From: Prolixibacteraceae bacterium
GTDB lineage: Bacteria > Bacteroidota > Bacteroidia > Bacteroidales > Prolixibacteraceae
NCBI GenBank assembly: GCA_027858715.1
Contig: JAQICD010000048.1
Span: 1 to 41,223 of the forward strand
Length of the DNA stretch: 41,223 nucleotides
Reading direction: 5' to 3'
The translations under genes were made by a program, and so were the position numbers. Below are positions 34,159 to 41,223 of the stretch, in pieces. The first letter of the stretch is position 1, and the number at the start of each line of letters is the position of its first letter. The notes under the pieces are model-generated. The model did no database searches. It was given only the letters and a program-made list of their open reading frames with translations, and was not told where the DNA came from.

Positions 34159-36726
34159 ATGGAGAACAAATTGACACATTTTACGAAAAGCGCTAACAAT
34201 TCACCAGCATGGAAAAAACTGGTTGTTGAATCAAATATACCAGAAAGTCTGAATAGTCTTAAAGAAATCTCGAAAAACCTTTGGTGGACTTGGAATACCA
34301 AAGCTCGTGAGTTATTTGAGTATATTGACGAAGAAATATGGGAAGAGTCGTCGCACAATCCCATAGTTTTGCTCGACAAAGTAAATTACAATCGTTTTAT
34401 TGAACTTGAAAAGGACGATGAGTTCAGATACAAACTCGATTGGGTTTACAACGAGATGAATAACTATCTTGAAGAAAGAGCAAAAACTAAAACTACAAAT
34501 ATTGCCTATTTCAGCATGGAATACGGGCTGCACGACAGCCTAAAAATTTTTTCAGGAGGTTTGGGTGTTCTTGCCGGCGACTATTTAAAAGAAGCCAGCG
34601 ATTCGAAAATAAACATGACTGGCATTGGATTGCTTTACCGTTATGGTTATTTTAAACAAACCCTTAACAACCATGGTGAACAAATAGCCAATTACGAAGC
34701 CGAAGAATTTGCAAAGATTCCGGTATCGCCGGTTTTGATTGACAACAACTGGTTAACCATCGAAGTTGAATATCCGGGACGTAACCTGAAAGCCAGGGTT
34801 TGGCAGGTTAATGTGGGTAGTGTTAAATTGTATCTGCTTGATGCCGACCTTGAAGAAAATCGCGATGAAGACCGTTATGTAACGCACCATTTGTATGGTG
34901 GCGACAACGAAAACCGTTTGAAACAAGAAATTCTGCTTGGATTTGGTGGTATTAAAGTTCTAAAAGCACTTGGTGTCGAAGCCGAAGTTTATCATTGCAA
35001 CGAAGGACATGCTGCATTCATTACCCTCGAACGACTAAAAAACTATATCGCTGAATATAACCTATCGTTAGACGAAGCAAGCGAATTGGTACGTGTTTCA
35101 ACATTATTTACAACACATACGCCTGTACCGGCCGGCCACGATTCATTCAATAACGATTTACTAAAAAAGTACCTTAGCAATTTTCCTGAAAAAATATCAT
35201 TAAAGTGGGAGCAGTTTCTTATGTTGGGCAAAACAAATCCCACCGAAGATCATTTCAATATGAGCTACCTGGCTGCAAACCTATCACAAAACATTAACGG
35301 CGTAAGTAAATTACACGGCGATGTTAGTAAACATATTCTGAAAGGATTGTATCCAGGATATTTTGCCGAAGAACTGCACATAGGCTACGTAACAAACGGA
35401 GTTCATTATTCTACATGGGCTGCGAAGGAATGGAAAGAACTTCACCGCAAGTATTTCGGACAGGATTTTCCCGAAAGCCAGAGCAGTTTTAAGGTATGGG
35501 ACAAAATACACGAAGTTCCCGACGAAGAAATTGTTGAGCTAAAGCAAGAACTGAAGAAAAAGCTTATCGATTATATCAAACAGCGATTCTCCGACAATTG
35601 GATTAAACGTAACGAAAATCCAAAACTTATTACCGAAGCTTTAACAAAGCTTAACCCCAATGCACTGACAATTGGTTTTGCTCGTCGGTTTGCCACATAC
35701 AAAAGAGCTGACCTGCTGTTTAACAACCTTGAACGGTTGAGTAAAATTGTAAACAACCCCGAGCGTCCCGTACAGTTCATATTTGCAGGCAAAGCACACC
35801 CTGCCGATGGTGGAGGCCAGGCGCTTATCAAACACATTGTTGAAATATCAAAGAGGCCTGAATTCATAGGTAAAATATTATTTATTCAGAATTACGACAT
35901 GAACCTTGCTAAAATGATGTTACAAGGAGTCGATATCTGGATGAACACCCCAACCCGCCCGCTCGAAGCATCGGGTACAAGTGGCGAAAAGGGCGTAATG
36001 AACGGCACTATTCACTTTTCGGTACTCGACGGTTGGTGGGTTGAAGGCTACAAACCAGATGCAGGCTGGGCACTTCCGCTCGAACGCTCGTTTGATGTGC
36101 AGGAATATCAGGACGAACTCGACGCAGAAACCATCTACAATATATTTGAACAGGAAATAATTCCAGCCTACTACAACCAAAATAAAAACGGTATTTCGCA
36201 TAGCTGGGTTTCGTACGTAAAAAATACCATTTCGAAGGTTGCTCCTAACTTTACAATGCGCCGACAGTTGAACGATTATATCGAACGTTTTTACAAACCA
36301 CAAGCTGCACGTTTCGCAAAATTACTTAACAATAATTTCGAGCAAGCAAAAGAACTTACCATCTGGAAAAATAAAGTGGCTTCGGCATGGGAGGGCATTA
36401 AGCTTATCGAAACAAACATTGATGATGGCATAGCCAAAACCTATATGACAGGCGAAAAGCATCCGGCGTCAATAACAATTAACCTTAACGGTTTATCGAC
36501 CAGCGAAATTGGTGTTGAAGTAATTCTGGTTGAAAAGCAAGACGAAAAGTATATACTAATTGAATCTCATGGGTTTAAACCTAAAAGCTCTGACGGAGAC
36601 ACAGTAGTTTATACTACCGACCTAACCATTATGACTCCCGGTAGTTACAACTATGGTATAAGGGTGTTCCCCATAAACGAAAACCTTCCACACCGTTTTG
36701 ACTTTAACTATGTGAAGTGGATTTAA
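34159..36726 (+). CDS. glgP: Alpha-glucan phosphorylase (GT35)
   Basis: The start is taken as the ATG at 34159; a GTG in frame lies one codon upstream. The 855-residue product is of the alpha-glucan phosphorylase type (shorter, TIGR02094-like) rather than E. coli GlgP. It contains AYFSMEYGLHDSLKIFSGGLGVLAGDYLKEASD near 115-150, YHCNEGHAAFITLERL, TTHTPVPAGHDSF, IGFARRFATYKRADLLF and the PLP site RPLEASGTSGEKGVMNG with the cofactor lysine K611. It splits alpha-1,4-glucan with phosphate to glucose-1-phosphate. It ends the alpha-glucan locus, after a 206-base gap with no obvious -7 box, and is followed by a terminator. Confidence 0.94.
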   Translation: MENKLTHFTKSANNSPAWKKLVVESNIPESLNSLKEISKNLWWTWNTKARELFEYIDEEIWEESSHNPIVLLDKVNYNRFIELEKDDEFRYKLDWVYNEMNNYLEERAKTKTTNIAYFSMEYGLHDSLKIFSGGLGVLAGDYLKEASDSKINMTGIGLLYRYGYFKQTLNNHGEQIANYEAEEFAKIPVSPVLIDNNWLTIEVEYPGRNLKARVWQVNVGSVKLYLLDADLEENRDEDRYVTHHLYGGDNENRLKQEILLGFGGIKVLKALGVEAEVYHCNEGHAAFITLERLKNYIAEYNLSLDEASELVRVSTLFTTHTPVPAGHDSFNNDLLKKYLSNFPEKISLKWEQFLMLGKTNPTEDHFNMSYLAANLSQNINGVSKLHGDVSKHILKGLYPGYFAEELHIGYVTNGVHYSTWAAKEWKELHRKYFGQDFPESQSSFKVWDKIHEVPDEEIVELKQELKKKLIDYIKQRFSDNWIKRNENPKLITEALTKLNPNALTIGFARRFATYKRADLLFNNLERLSKIVNNPERPVQFIFAGKAHPADGGGQALIKHIVEISKRPEFIGKILFIQNYDMNLAKMMLQGVDIWMNTPTRPLEASGTSGEKGVMNGTIHFSVLDGWWVEGYKPDAGWALPLERSFDVQEYQDELDAETIYNIFEQEIIPAYYNQNKNGISHSWVSYVKNTISKVAPNFTMRRQLNDYIERFYKPQAARFAKLLNNNFEQAKELTIWKNKVASAWEGIKLIETNIDDGIAKTYMTGEKHPASITINLNGLSTSEIGVEVILVEKQDEKYILIESHGFKPKSSDGDTVVYTTDLTIMTPGSYNYGIRVFPINENLPHRFDFNYVKWI

Positions 36727-36747
36727 AATTATAAGATTATAACGTTG

Positions 36748-36785
36748 AAGGGATTTTATCTGTAAAAAGGTAAAATCCTTTTTTT
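36748..36785 (+). terminator. Intrinsic terminator after the phosphorylase
   Basis: GGATTTTA (36751-36758) pairs with TAAAATCC (36771-36778), extended by a G-T and two A-T pairs, followed by a run of T. The 12-nt loop is AT-rich. Confidence 0.7.
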
Positions 36786-36960
36786 ATTTGCAATATTCAA
36801 CGGTTCCGTTTAATTTGAATATTTATGGAATCAAGTATTAGCGAAGTACGAATCTGAATTTTTGCATGCTGCCAACAAAGCTTCATCCTGCGGATTTTAA
36901 AAAACAAAACATTAGTGCCCGAACAAACGGACAAGCGTGAAAACAAAAGTAGAAATATAT

Positions 36961-37698
36961 TTATTCTGCAGAAAAAACAGCCCGAACATTATCACTACTT
37001 TTTAGCAGCAAGGTTTTACCTTCTAACCGATACGAATCAATTTGTTTGAGCATGCTAAAAAACTTGTTTTCAGCATCAATCTCAGGACAGGCCATTTTTG
37101 TTGAAGCCAGGTTGTTGAATTTTATCACATCGTGTCCCTTCAGAAGAAACTGGCCATTGAATGAATTACAGAACCCCTGGCCATAAAACCGGTTTTCATC
37201 GTTCGAAAGCGTAAAATACACCCGCCCGGAATCGATTTCTTTTCCTTCCAGAAGTAAAAGCATGAATTTGGTTTCCGTCAGCAAATCAATCTTCTTCTCA
37301 AGCACATACATATCTGCCATTTCGCCTTCAATGCGCCTTCCTTCCGAATCAAGTTTAACAAGTCGGTTTTCGTCAACCATATATTGATTAAACCGTGAGT
37401 CTTCACCTTCAACGTTCAGTATGATGAGCTTCCCGTCATCACTCTGTTTAAAAAATCCTTCAGAAACAAAAGTGTTTTCACCATCATCCACACCTAAATA
37501 CCGGGTTTCCAGACGAAACTCTCCGTTAGCACCAAGGGTTAACAATGTTTCAATGCCTTCGCAATCGGCACAAGGCAAAACGCCTGCATAAGTGCCGGTT
37601 AACAATTCGAGAGAAACAGATTCAGAAGCCATTTTTTTCGACACCGAGCATCCGGCTAAAGCAATAATGAAAAGCACCAAAAAGAAACTATTCTTCAT
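36961..37698 (-). CDS. Lipoprotein with NlpE-like N-terminal and META C-terminal domains
   Basis: The start is taken as the ATG at 37696-37698; the frame is open to a TTG three codons earlier. The 245-residue product has a lipobox (IIALAGC, Cys17). The first domain (about 33-130) matches the NlpE N-terminal barrel: LTGTYAGVLPCADCEGIETLLTLGANGEF, with the C-x2-C pair at 43/46, GFFKQSDDGKLIIL. The second domain (about 140-245) is META/HslJ-like: TKFMLLLLEGKEI, GFCNSFNGQFLLKG, IKFNNLASTKMACPEIDAENKFFSMLKQI. In E. coli NlpE reports copper and lipoprotein stress to Cpx. The gene overlaps the upstream secreted beta-propeller gene by 11 bases, so they are coupled. Confidence 0.85.
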   Translation of the reverse strand: MKNSFFLVLFIIALAGCSVSKKMASESVSLELLTGTYAGVLPCADCEGIETLLTLGANGEFRLETRYLGVDDGENTFVSEGFFKQSDDGKLIILNVEGEDSRFNQYMVDENRLVKLDSEGRRIEGEMADMYVLEKKIDLLTETKFMLLLLEGKEIDSGRVYFTLSNDENRFYGQGFCNSFNGQFLLKGHDVIKFNNLASTKMACPEIDAENKFFSMLKQIDSYRLEGKTLLLKSSDNVRAVFSAE

Positions 37699-38533
37699 CT
37701 TGTTCAACGTTTAATTCCAATTGATACGCATCCACCCGGTTACCCATAAAAGTAGGCACCAGTACGATATTTTCCCCAGGTACAAAGTCAATATCTGCGG
37801 TATTAAGTTCATCTTCGGTGGTATCGAGCAACTGAATTACTTTACCTCCGTCGGAAATAAAGATACGTCCAGCCCAATTTGAAAAAATGAAATTTCGGCT
37901 ACCAATAGTTTCCAGCCCATCAATGCCCCCTGTTCCTCCAAACAATTCAGCAATGCTTTTGCTTTTAGGGTCGATCGCCCAAACCGATGCATTTCCGGCA
38001 TAAAGATTACCACCCTCGGCCCATAAGCCATTTACACCAAGCAAACGTTCGTCCTCGAGCCATAGCCCAAAAGTTGTATCCTGCAAGGCGTAAATATGTT
38101 GCTTGTGTGAGTCGGAAACAAACACCGCACCGTTCTGGCAGTAGGTAACATCATTTAGAAACGAAGCGTCAAAAGCCAGAAATTTCTTTTCAACTTCGCC
38201 ACTTTCAATGTCAATCACCACTAGCTCATCTATATCAGAAACATAAAGTTTTCCATCGTTGATGGCCATTCCCTTGGGGTCGTTCAAATTATCAATCCAC
38301 TTTTTGTTGAGTATTTTCCCTTCGAGATTCATTTGGGCAATGTATCCATCACCGTTTTTTTCGTTACGAACCTGCCCCAAACACGAAACAAAAGCCAGCC
38401 CCGACTGAGCATCGTAAAGAACCGATTCGGGGACGTCGAATGTTTTAGGTGACGACCAAAGTTTAGTTAGTTCCTGTGCACGTATTGAACCGACAATCAT
38501 CAGTGCAAACAATATGACATATATTTTTTTCAT
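37688..38533 (-). CDS. Secreted SMP-30/gluconolactonase-like beta-propeller protein
   Basis: This 281-residue protein has a signal peptide (MKKIYVILFALMIVGSIRAQ) and a six-bladed propeller of the SMP-30/gluconolactonase/LRE type, seen as repeated strands such as PESVLYDAQSGLAFVSCLGQV, NDPKGMAINDGKLYVSDIDELVVIDIESGE, LNDVTYCQNGAVFVSDSHKQHIYAL and LGVNGLWAEGGNLYAGNASVWAIDP. The usual metal-binding residues (Glu, Asn, Asp) can be placed only loosely, so enzyme activity is uncertain. It probably acts in the periplasm or outside. It is translated just ahead of the NlpE/META lipoprotein. Confidence 0.8.
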   Translation of the reverse strand: MKKIYVILFALMIVGSIRAQELTKLWSSPKTFDVPESVLYDAQSGLAFVSCLGQVRNEKNGDGYIAQMNLEGKILNKKWIDNLNDPKGMAINDGKLYVSDIDELVVIDIESGEVEKKFLAFDASFLNDVTYCQNGAVFVSDSHKQHIYALQDTTFGLWLEDERLLGVNGLWAEGGNLYAGNASVWAIDPKSKSIAELFGGTGGIDGLETIGSRNFIFSNWAGRIFISDGGKVIQLLDTTEDELNTADIDFVPGENIVLVPTFMGNRVDAYQLELNVEQDEE

Positions 38534-38636
38534 GACATTTTAATTTAACGTGAAACAATAAAACACGAAACACAAATAAAATTACAACATAAATCATAAA
38601 AGATCGAATAACGCCCACTCTATTTTATGCGATTTA

Positions 38637-39686
38637 TTAAAAAACATCTTTCAATTGCGCACGATCGACCTTCATTGTTGATGTGCGTGGTAAGGTCTCA
38701 ATATAGTAAACAAGTTTGGGCGACATGTGTTTTCCAATCTGCTTTTCTATTTTTGCAAGCAGTGCATTTTCATTGCAACATTCTTTTGATCCTTCGATAA
38801 CCAAAACGAGTTTCTGTCCAAGCAGCCTATCGGGAATCGAAGTTATAACATTTTCGCGATTAATAATTGCTGAAATTTCCTTTTCGAGCTGCTCTGGCGA
38901 TATCTTTATTCCACCCGAGTTAATAACATTATCGGCGCGTCCCAGCCACCGAAAAGCTTTAGGCGAAACAAGTTCAACGACATCAGTCGTTTGTAAAACA
39001 CTTTCAAAAAATCCGGGGGCTTCTATTTGCAAGCACCAATTTTCATCAACTTGCACAGAGAAACCGCTAAGCAAATGAAAATATTGATCGGGTTGTGTAC
39101 CGTTTAAGCGTTGCACCGCAATGTGAGAGCTTGTTTCTGTCATTCCGTAAGTAGCATACACTTCGCATGGCAATTTTTCTATTTCTATACGAAGACCATA
39201 ATTAACCGCTGCACCACCAACAATAATTTTTTTAATTTGTCTGAAATCAAATTCTGATGAAATCAAATTCTGTAATTGCATGGGAACCATGGCTGTGAAA
39301 TCAATAAACTGATCATCCAATTGCAGAGTTGATGATGGTTGTGAGATAATAAGATCAAGCTGGCCTTCAACTGCACGCACAACCATCATTTTACCTGCAA
39401 TATATGCAACAGGCAAACAAAGCCACGCGGTATCATTTTTTGTAAGCCCGAAATACTCGAGTGTTTTACGCGCTGAGGCAAGCATCGTGCTCTTCTTCAA
39501 TCTTATTTCTTTGGGCGTACCCGTGCTTCCCGATGTCTTCTGAACAATCACTTCGCTATCGTCGATCCAGTTTACAATGAAACTGTAAACCTGCCGTTCC
39601 CAATCGGGCGACGATTGATTCTCTAAAGCTTCGAGCAGATCGGCCTCACTAAGAATTTTCCCGTTTATTTTTATTTGCTTCACCAT
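38637..39686 (-). CDS. menE: o-Succinylbenzoate--CoA ligase (short form)
   Basis: This 349-residue AMP-forming ligase is clearly shorter than E. coli MenE (about 450) but typical of Bacteroidota MenE. The phosphate loop is IVQKTSGSTGTPKEIRLKKS (about 49-68), followed by VYATYGMTETSSHIAV, RWLGRADNVINSGGIKISPEQLEKEI and the C-terminal lysine motif LPRTSTMKVDRAQLKDVF. It activates 2-succinylbenzoate for naphthoate ring formation in menaquinone biosynthesis. It lies 12 bases after menC on the same strand, which supports the pathway call; general acyl-CoA ligases are longer. Confidence 0.88.
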   Translation of the reverse strand: MVKQIKINGKILSEADLLEALENQSSPDWERQVYSFIVNWIDDSEVIVQKTSGSTGTPKEIRLKKSTMLASARKTLEYFGLTKNDTAWLCLPVAYIAGKMMVVRAVEGQLDLIISQPSSTLQLDDQFIDFTAMVPMQLQNLISSEFDFRQIKKIIVGGAAVNYGLRIEIEKLPCEVYATYGMTETSSHIAVQRLNGTQPDQYFHLLSGFSVQVDENWCLQIEAPGFFESVLQTTDVVELVSPKAFRWLGRADNVINSGGIKISPEQLEKEISAIINRENVITSIPDRLLGQKLVLVIEGSKECCNENALLAKIEKQIGKHMSPKLVYYIETLPRTSTMKVDRAQLKDVF

Positions 39687-39698
39687 TCGATCATCATA

Positions 39699-40733
39699 CT
39701 ACAATTCCCACTTTGCAGCGGTATCATAAAACAATTGTTCGCCCCTCAATGTTAATGGCGATTCAATATTATTTGAAAAAAGCATCCCAGTGCCCAGCCC
39801 CTGCGGCATTTTTACATCTTTTGTATATACCCACTGTGCAATGGCATTAAGCCCGATATTCGATTCGAGAGCCGAAGTAGCCCACCATCCTACAGAATGC
39901 TCGTTGGCCAGCTCCACCCACTCGTTGGCCGAAGAAAATCCCCCAATGAGACCCGGTTTAAGAATCAGATATTGAGGCTTAATTGTATCAATAAGTTTGT
40001 GCTTCGCTTCGTACGACAAAACACAAATTAATTCTTCATCGAGCGCAATGGGAACAGGTGTTTTAGCGCACAAGGCAGCCATTTGCTCCCATTGCCCGGC
40101 TTTTATGGGCTGTTCGATAGAATGCACATCAAGTTCAGCCAAATCGTTCAAAACACCATGTACGTTCTCTGTATTATAAGCTCCATTAGCATCAACACGT
40201 ATGGTAAGTTCACCGGCTTTAAACTGACGGCGCATTTCGACGATCATCTCACGCTCTGTTTTCCAGTTCAGCGAACCAATTTTCAATTTGATACATGAAA
40301 AACCGGCATCAAGCTTTTGAGCAACCTGACGGCGCATAAAACCGGCTTCGCCCATCCAAATTAGGCCATTGGTGCGAATTCCGTCGCTACCCGAGGTGAA
40401 AGCAGAAGGGAAAAGGATGCGTTTGCCGCCATTATTCAGATCGGCCATAGCCGTTTCGAGCCCAAAGCGAATGGCCGGAAACTGTTCGAGCTTGTCATCA
40501 AAATCGAAAGTACCATTATTGATTTCGCTACAAACCTGCTGCAGCTTTTCTTCGAAATCGGGTCGATCGTCAATACTCAAATCGTTTAAAATGGAACACT
40601 CGCCCACCCCGGTATGGTTTCCATTGCATAAAAACAGGAACCAACTGTTTTTGCTGGTATAAACACCGCGCGAAGTACCGGCAGGACGAATGAAATTGAG
40701 TGTATGTTTTTTGAAACTTGTCTTTATGTGCAT
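39699..40733 (-). CDS. menC: o-Succinylbenzoate synthase
   Basis: This 344-residue protein belongs to the enolase superfamily and dehydrates SHCHC to o-succinylbenzoate in menaquinone biosynthesis. Barrel motifs are CIKLKIG (the KxK pair), TIRVDANGAYNTENV (metal Asp), DVHSIEQPIKAG (metal Glu), PIALDEELI (metal Asp) and YLILKPGLIGG (the catalytic lysine). The N-terminal capping domain (about 1-95) is complete. It is followed at once by menE. A -7 box lies 17-24 nt before the ATG; other men genes are not in the window. Confidence 0.92.
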   Translation of the reverse strand: MHIKTSFKKHTLNFIRPAGTSRGVYTSKNSWFLFLCNGNHTGVGECSILNDLSIDDRPDFEEKLQQVCSEINNGTFDFDDKLEQFPAIRFGLETAMADLNNGGKRILFPSAFTSGSDGIRTNGLIWMGEAGFMRRQVAQKLDAGFSCIKLKIGSLNWKTEREMIVEMRRQFKAGELTIRVDANGAYNTENVHGVLNDLAELDVHSIEQPIKAGQWEQMAALCAKTPVPIALDEELICVLSYEAKHKLIDTIKPQYLILKPGLIGGFSSANEWVELANEHSVGWWATSALESNIGLNAIAQWVYTKDVKMPQGLGTGMLFSNNIESPLTLRGEQLFYDTAAKWEL

Positions 40734-40749
40734 GGATACATGTTTTAGG

Positions 40750-40757
40750 CAAATATA
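40750..40757 (-). promoter_or_regulatory. -7 box (TATATTTG) for menC-menE
   Basis: Exact TANNTTTG on the minus strand; start near 40743, leader of about 10 nt. No -33 TTG at the right distance. Confidence 0.45.
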
Positions 40758-40764
40758 CCTTAAT

Positions 40765-41090
40765 ATGAATTTGGAAGAACTATTTCAAGCAAGGAAACTA
40801 TCGCTTTATCTCACCAAAACAGCCCTTCGTCAAATGAATTGACCAAGAATTGACTTATAATTTGCTCTACCCTAGCCCACGATTATGTTTGTGTAAAATA
40901 TTAAATTACTTTGCTAGGAAAATTACCGCGCTATTTTGAATCCAACCCCAATCCTTTACAAGAAATCTATAGTGGCTAGACGAGCACGTGCTATTACTCC
41001 CATGGCGCGAGGTTGGTGTCATTGCAGGTATTGTTTTTTGTTTTAAAAATAAGGAAAACAGGGGAAATGGCAAAAGGTCAGCAGGCAGTA
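40765..41090. other. Non-coding interval, no gene seen
   Basis: No convincing open frame, RNA or terminator is found between the menC promoter and the tandem repeat. A 25-codon frame at 40765-40842 is too short and unsupported. Confidence 0.6.
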
Positions 41091-41118
41091 GTCATTGGTC
41101 ATTGGTCATTGGTCATTA
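41091..41118 (+). repeat. Four tandem copies of a 7-bp unit
   Basis: GTCATTG occurs three times in direct succession (41091-41111), followed by a near copy GTCATTA (41112-41118). It lies just before a folded repeat element. Confidence 0.85.
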
Positions 41119-41130
41119 GGCAGCCAAATA

Positions 41131-41200
41131 ATCCCGTAGGGATTCAATGTGGGTAGAAATCGATGCACCAAAACGTGAATGAGTCCTGTAGGGACGGGAT
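41131..41200 (+). repeat. Palindrome-ended repeat element (ATCCCGTAGGGAT ... TCCTGTAGGGACGGGAT)
   Basis: The left end holds ATCCCGT at 41131-41137, matched by inverted ACGGGAT at 41194-41200, giving a 70-bp unit closed by 7-bp inverted ends. Inside, TTCA/TGAA and repeated GTAGGGA blocks (41136-41142 and 41188-41194) form further pairing. The wording resembles short dispersed repeats seen between genes in Bacteroidota genomes, from memory and not checked here. It lies in a non-coding stretch. Confidence 0.55.
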
Positions 41201-41223
41201 ATGTATTATGTGATTGCGCCAAT

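Noticed and set aside
40765-40842. 25-codon plus-strand frame
   Set aside because: Too short, no supporting signal, and upstream of menC in reverse orientation.
41091-41118. CRISPR-like repeat
   Set aside because: The 7-bp units are directly adjacent without spacers.

Overview
The window is a stretch of ordinary-looking chromosome from a member of the Bacteroidota, probably a Bacteroidales/Marinilabiliales-type anaerobe or facultative anaerobe (inference). The evidence is: AT-leaning sequence, start codons without clear Shine-Dalgarno sites, many copies of the Bacteroidota -7 box TANNTTTG a short distance before genes, and family-typical genes (DUF4783, GSCFA, LptE-family lipoprotein, ExbB/ExbD/ExbD, short MenE, carboxypeptidase-like N-terminus of an outer-membrane receptor). 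KdsB and LptE indicate a Gram-negative envelope with KDO-containing LPS; MenC/MenE indicate menaquinone.

Layout. 1-366: 5' end of an outer-membrane receptor-like gene running off the left edge. 601-3853: M16 peptidase and O-methyltransferase, then on the other strand a YihY-family membrane protein and DUF4783. 4045-10218: rlmH, a very large orphan sensor histidine kinase, a glutamine synthetase family protein and a small membrane protein, closed by a bidirectional terminator. 10294-12644: a compact envelope-stress or metal-response module (secreted Spy/CpxP-like protein, ECF sigma factor, divergent zinc-finger membrane anti-sigma factor and a periplasmic sensor-like protein). 12854-17029: acyl-CoA ligase, a candidate small RNA, groEL and groES. 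17313-20140: operon of a sigma-54 type activator, lptE, a TPR protein and secG. 20324-23155: kdsB and the glycogen branching enzyme. 23214-25748: ExbD, ExbD, a membrane protein and ExbB, then tRNA-Ser(GGA). 25980-29188: asparaginase, TatD nuclease and a GSCFA protein. 29232-36726: four-gene alpha-glucan locus (debranching enzyme, GT4 glycosyltransferase, GH57, alpha-glucan phosphorylase). 36961-40733: NlpE/META lipoprotein with a secreted beta-propeller, then menE and menC. 40734-41223: non-coding, with a 7-bp tandem repeat and a folded repeat resembling a dispersed element.

The most notable signal is in the ECF module. Three promoters share the same bipartite motif, CGCAAGTTTT-N11-GTGTCA, with identical spacing: upstream of the Spy-like gene, of the sigma gene and of the divergent anti-sigma gene. 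This reads as a self-contained autoregulated regulon in which the sigma factor drives itself, its own inhibitor with a sensor, and a secreted effector. Second is a candidate ~195-nt structured small RNA between the acyl-CoA ligase and groEL, with its own -7 box and intrinsic terminator. Function calls come from reading motifs by eye; no database search was possible.
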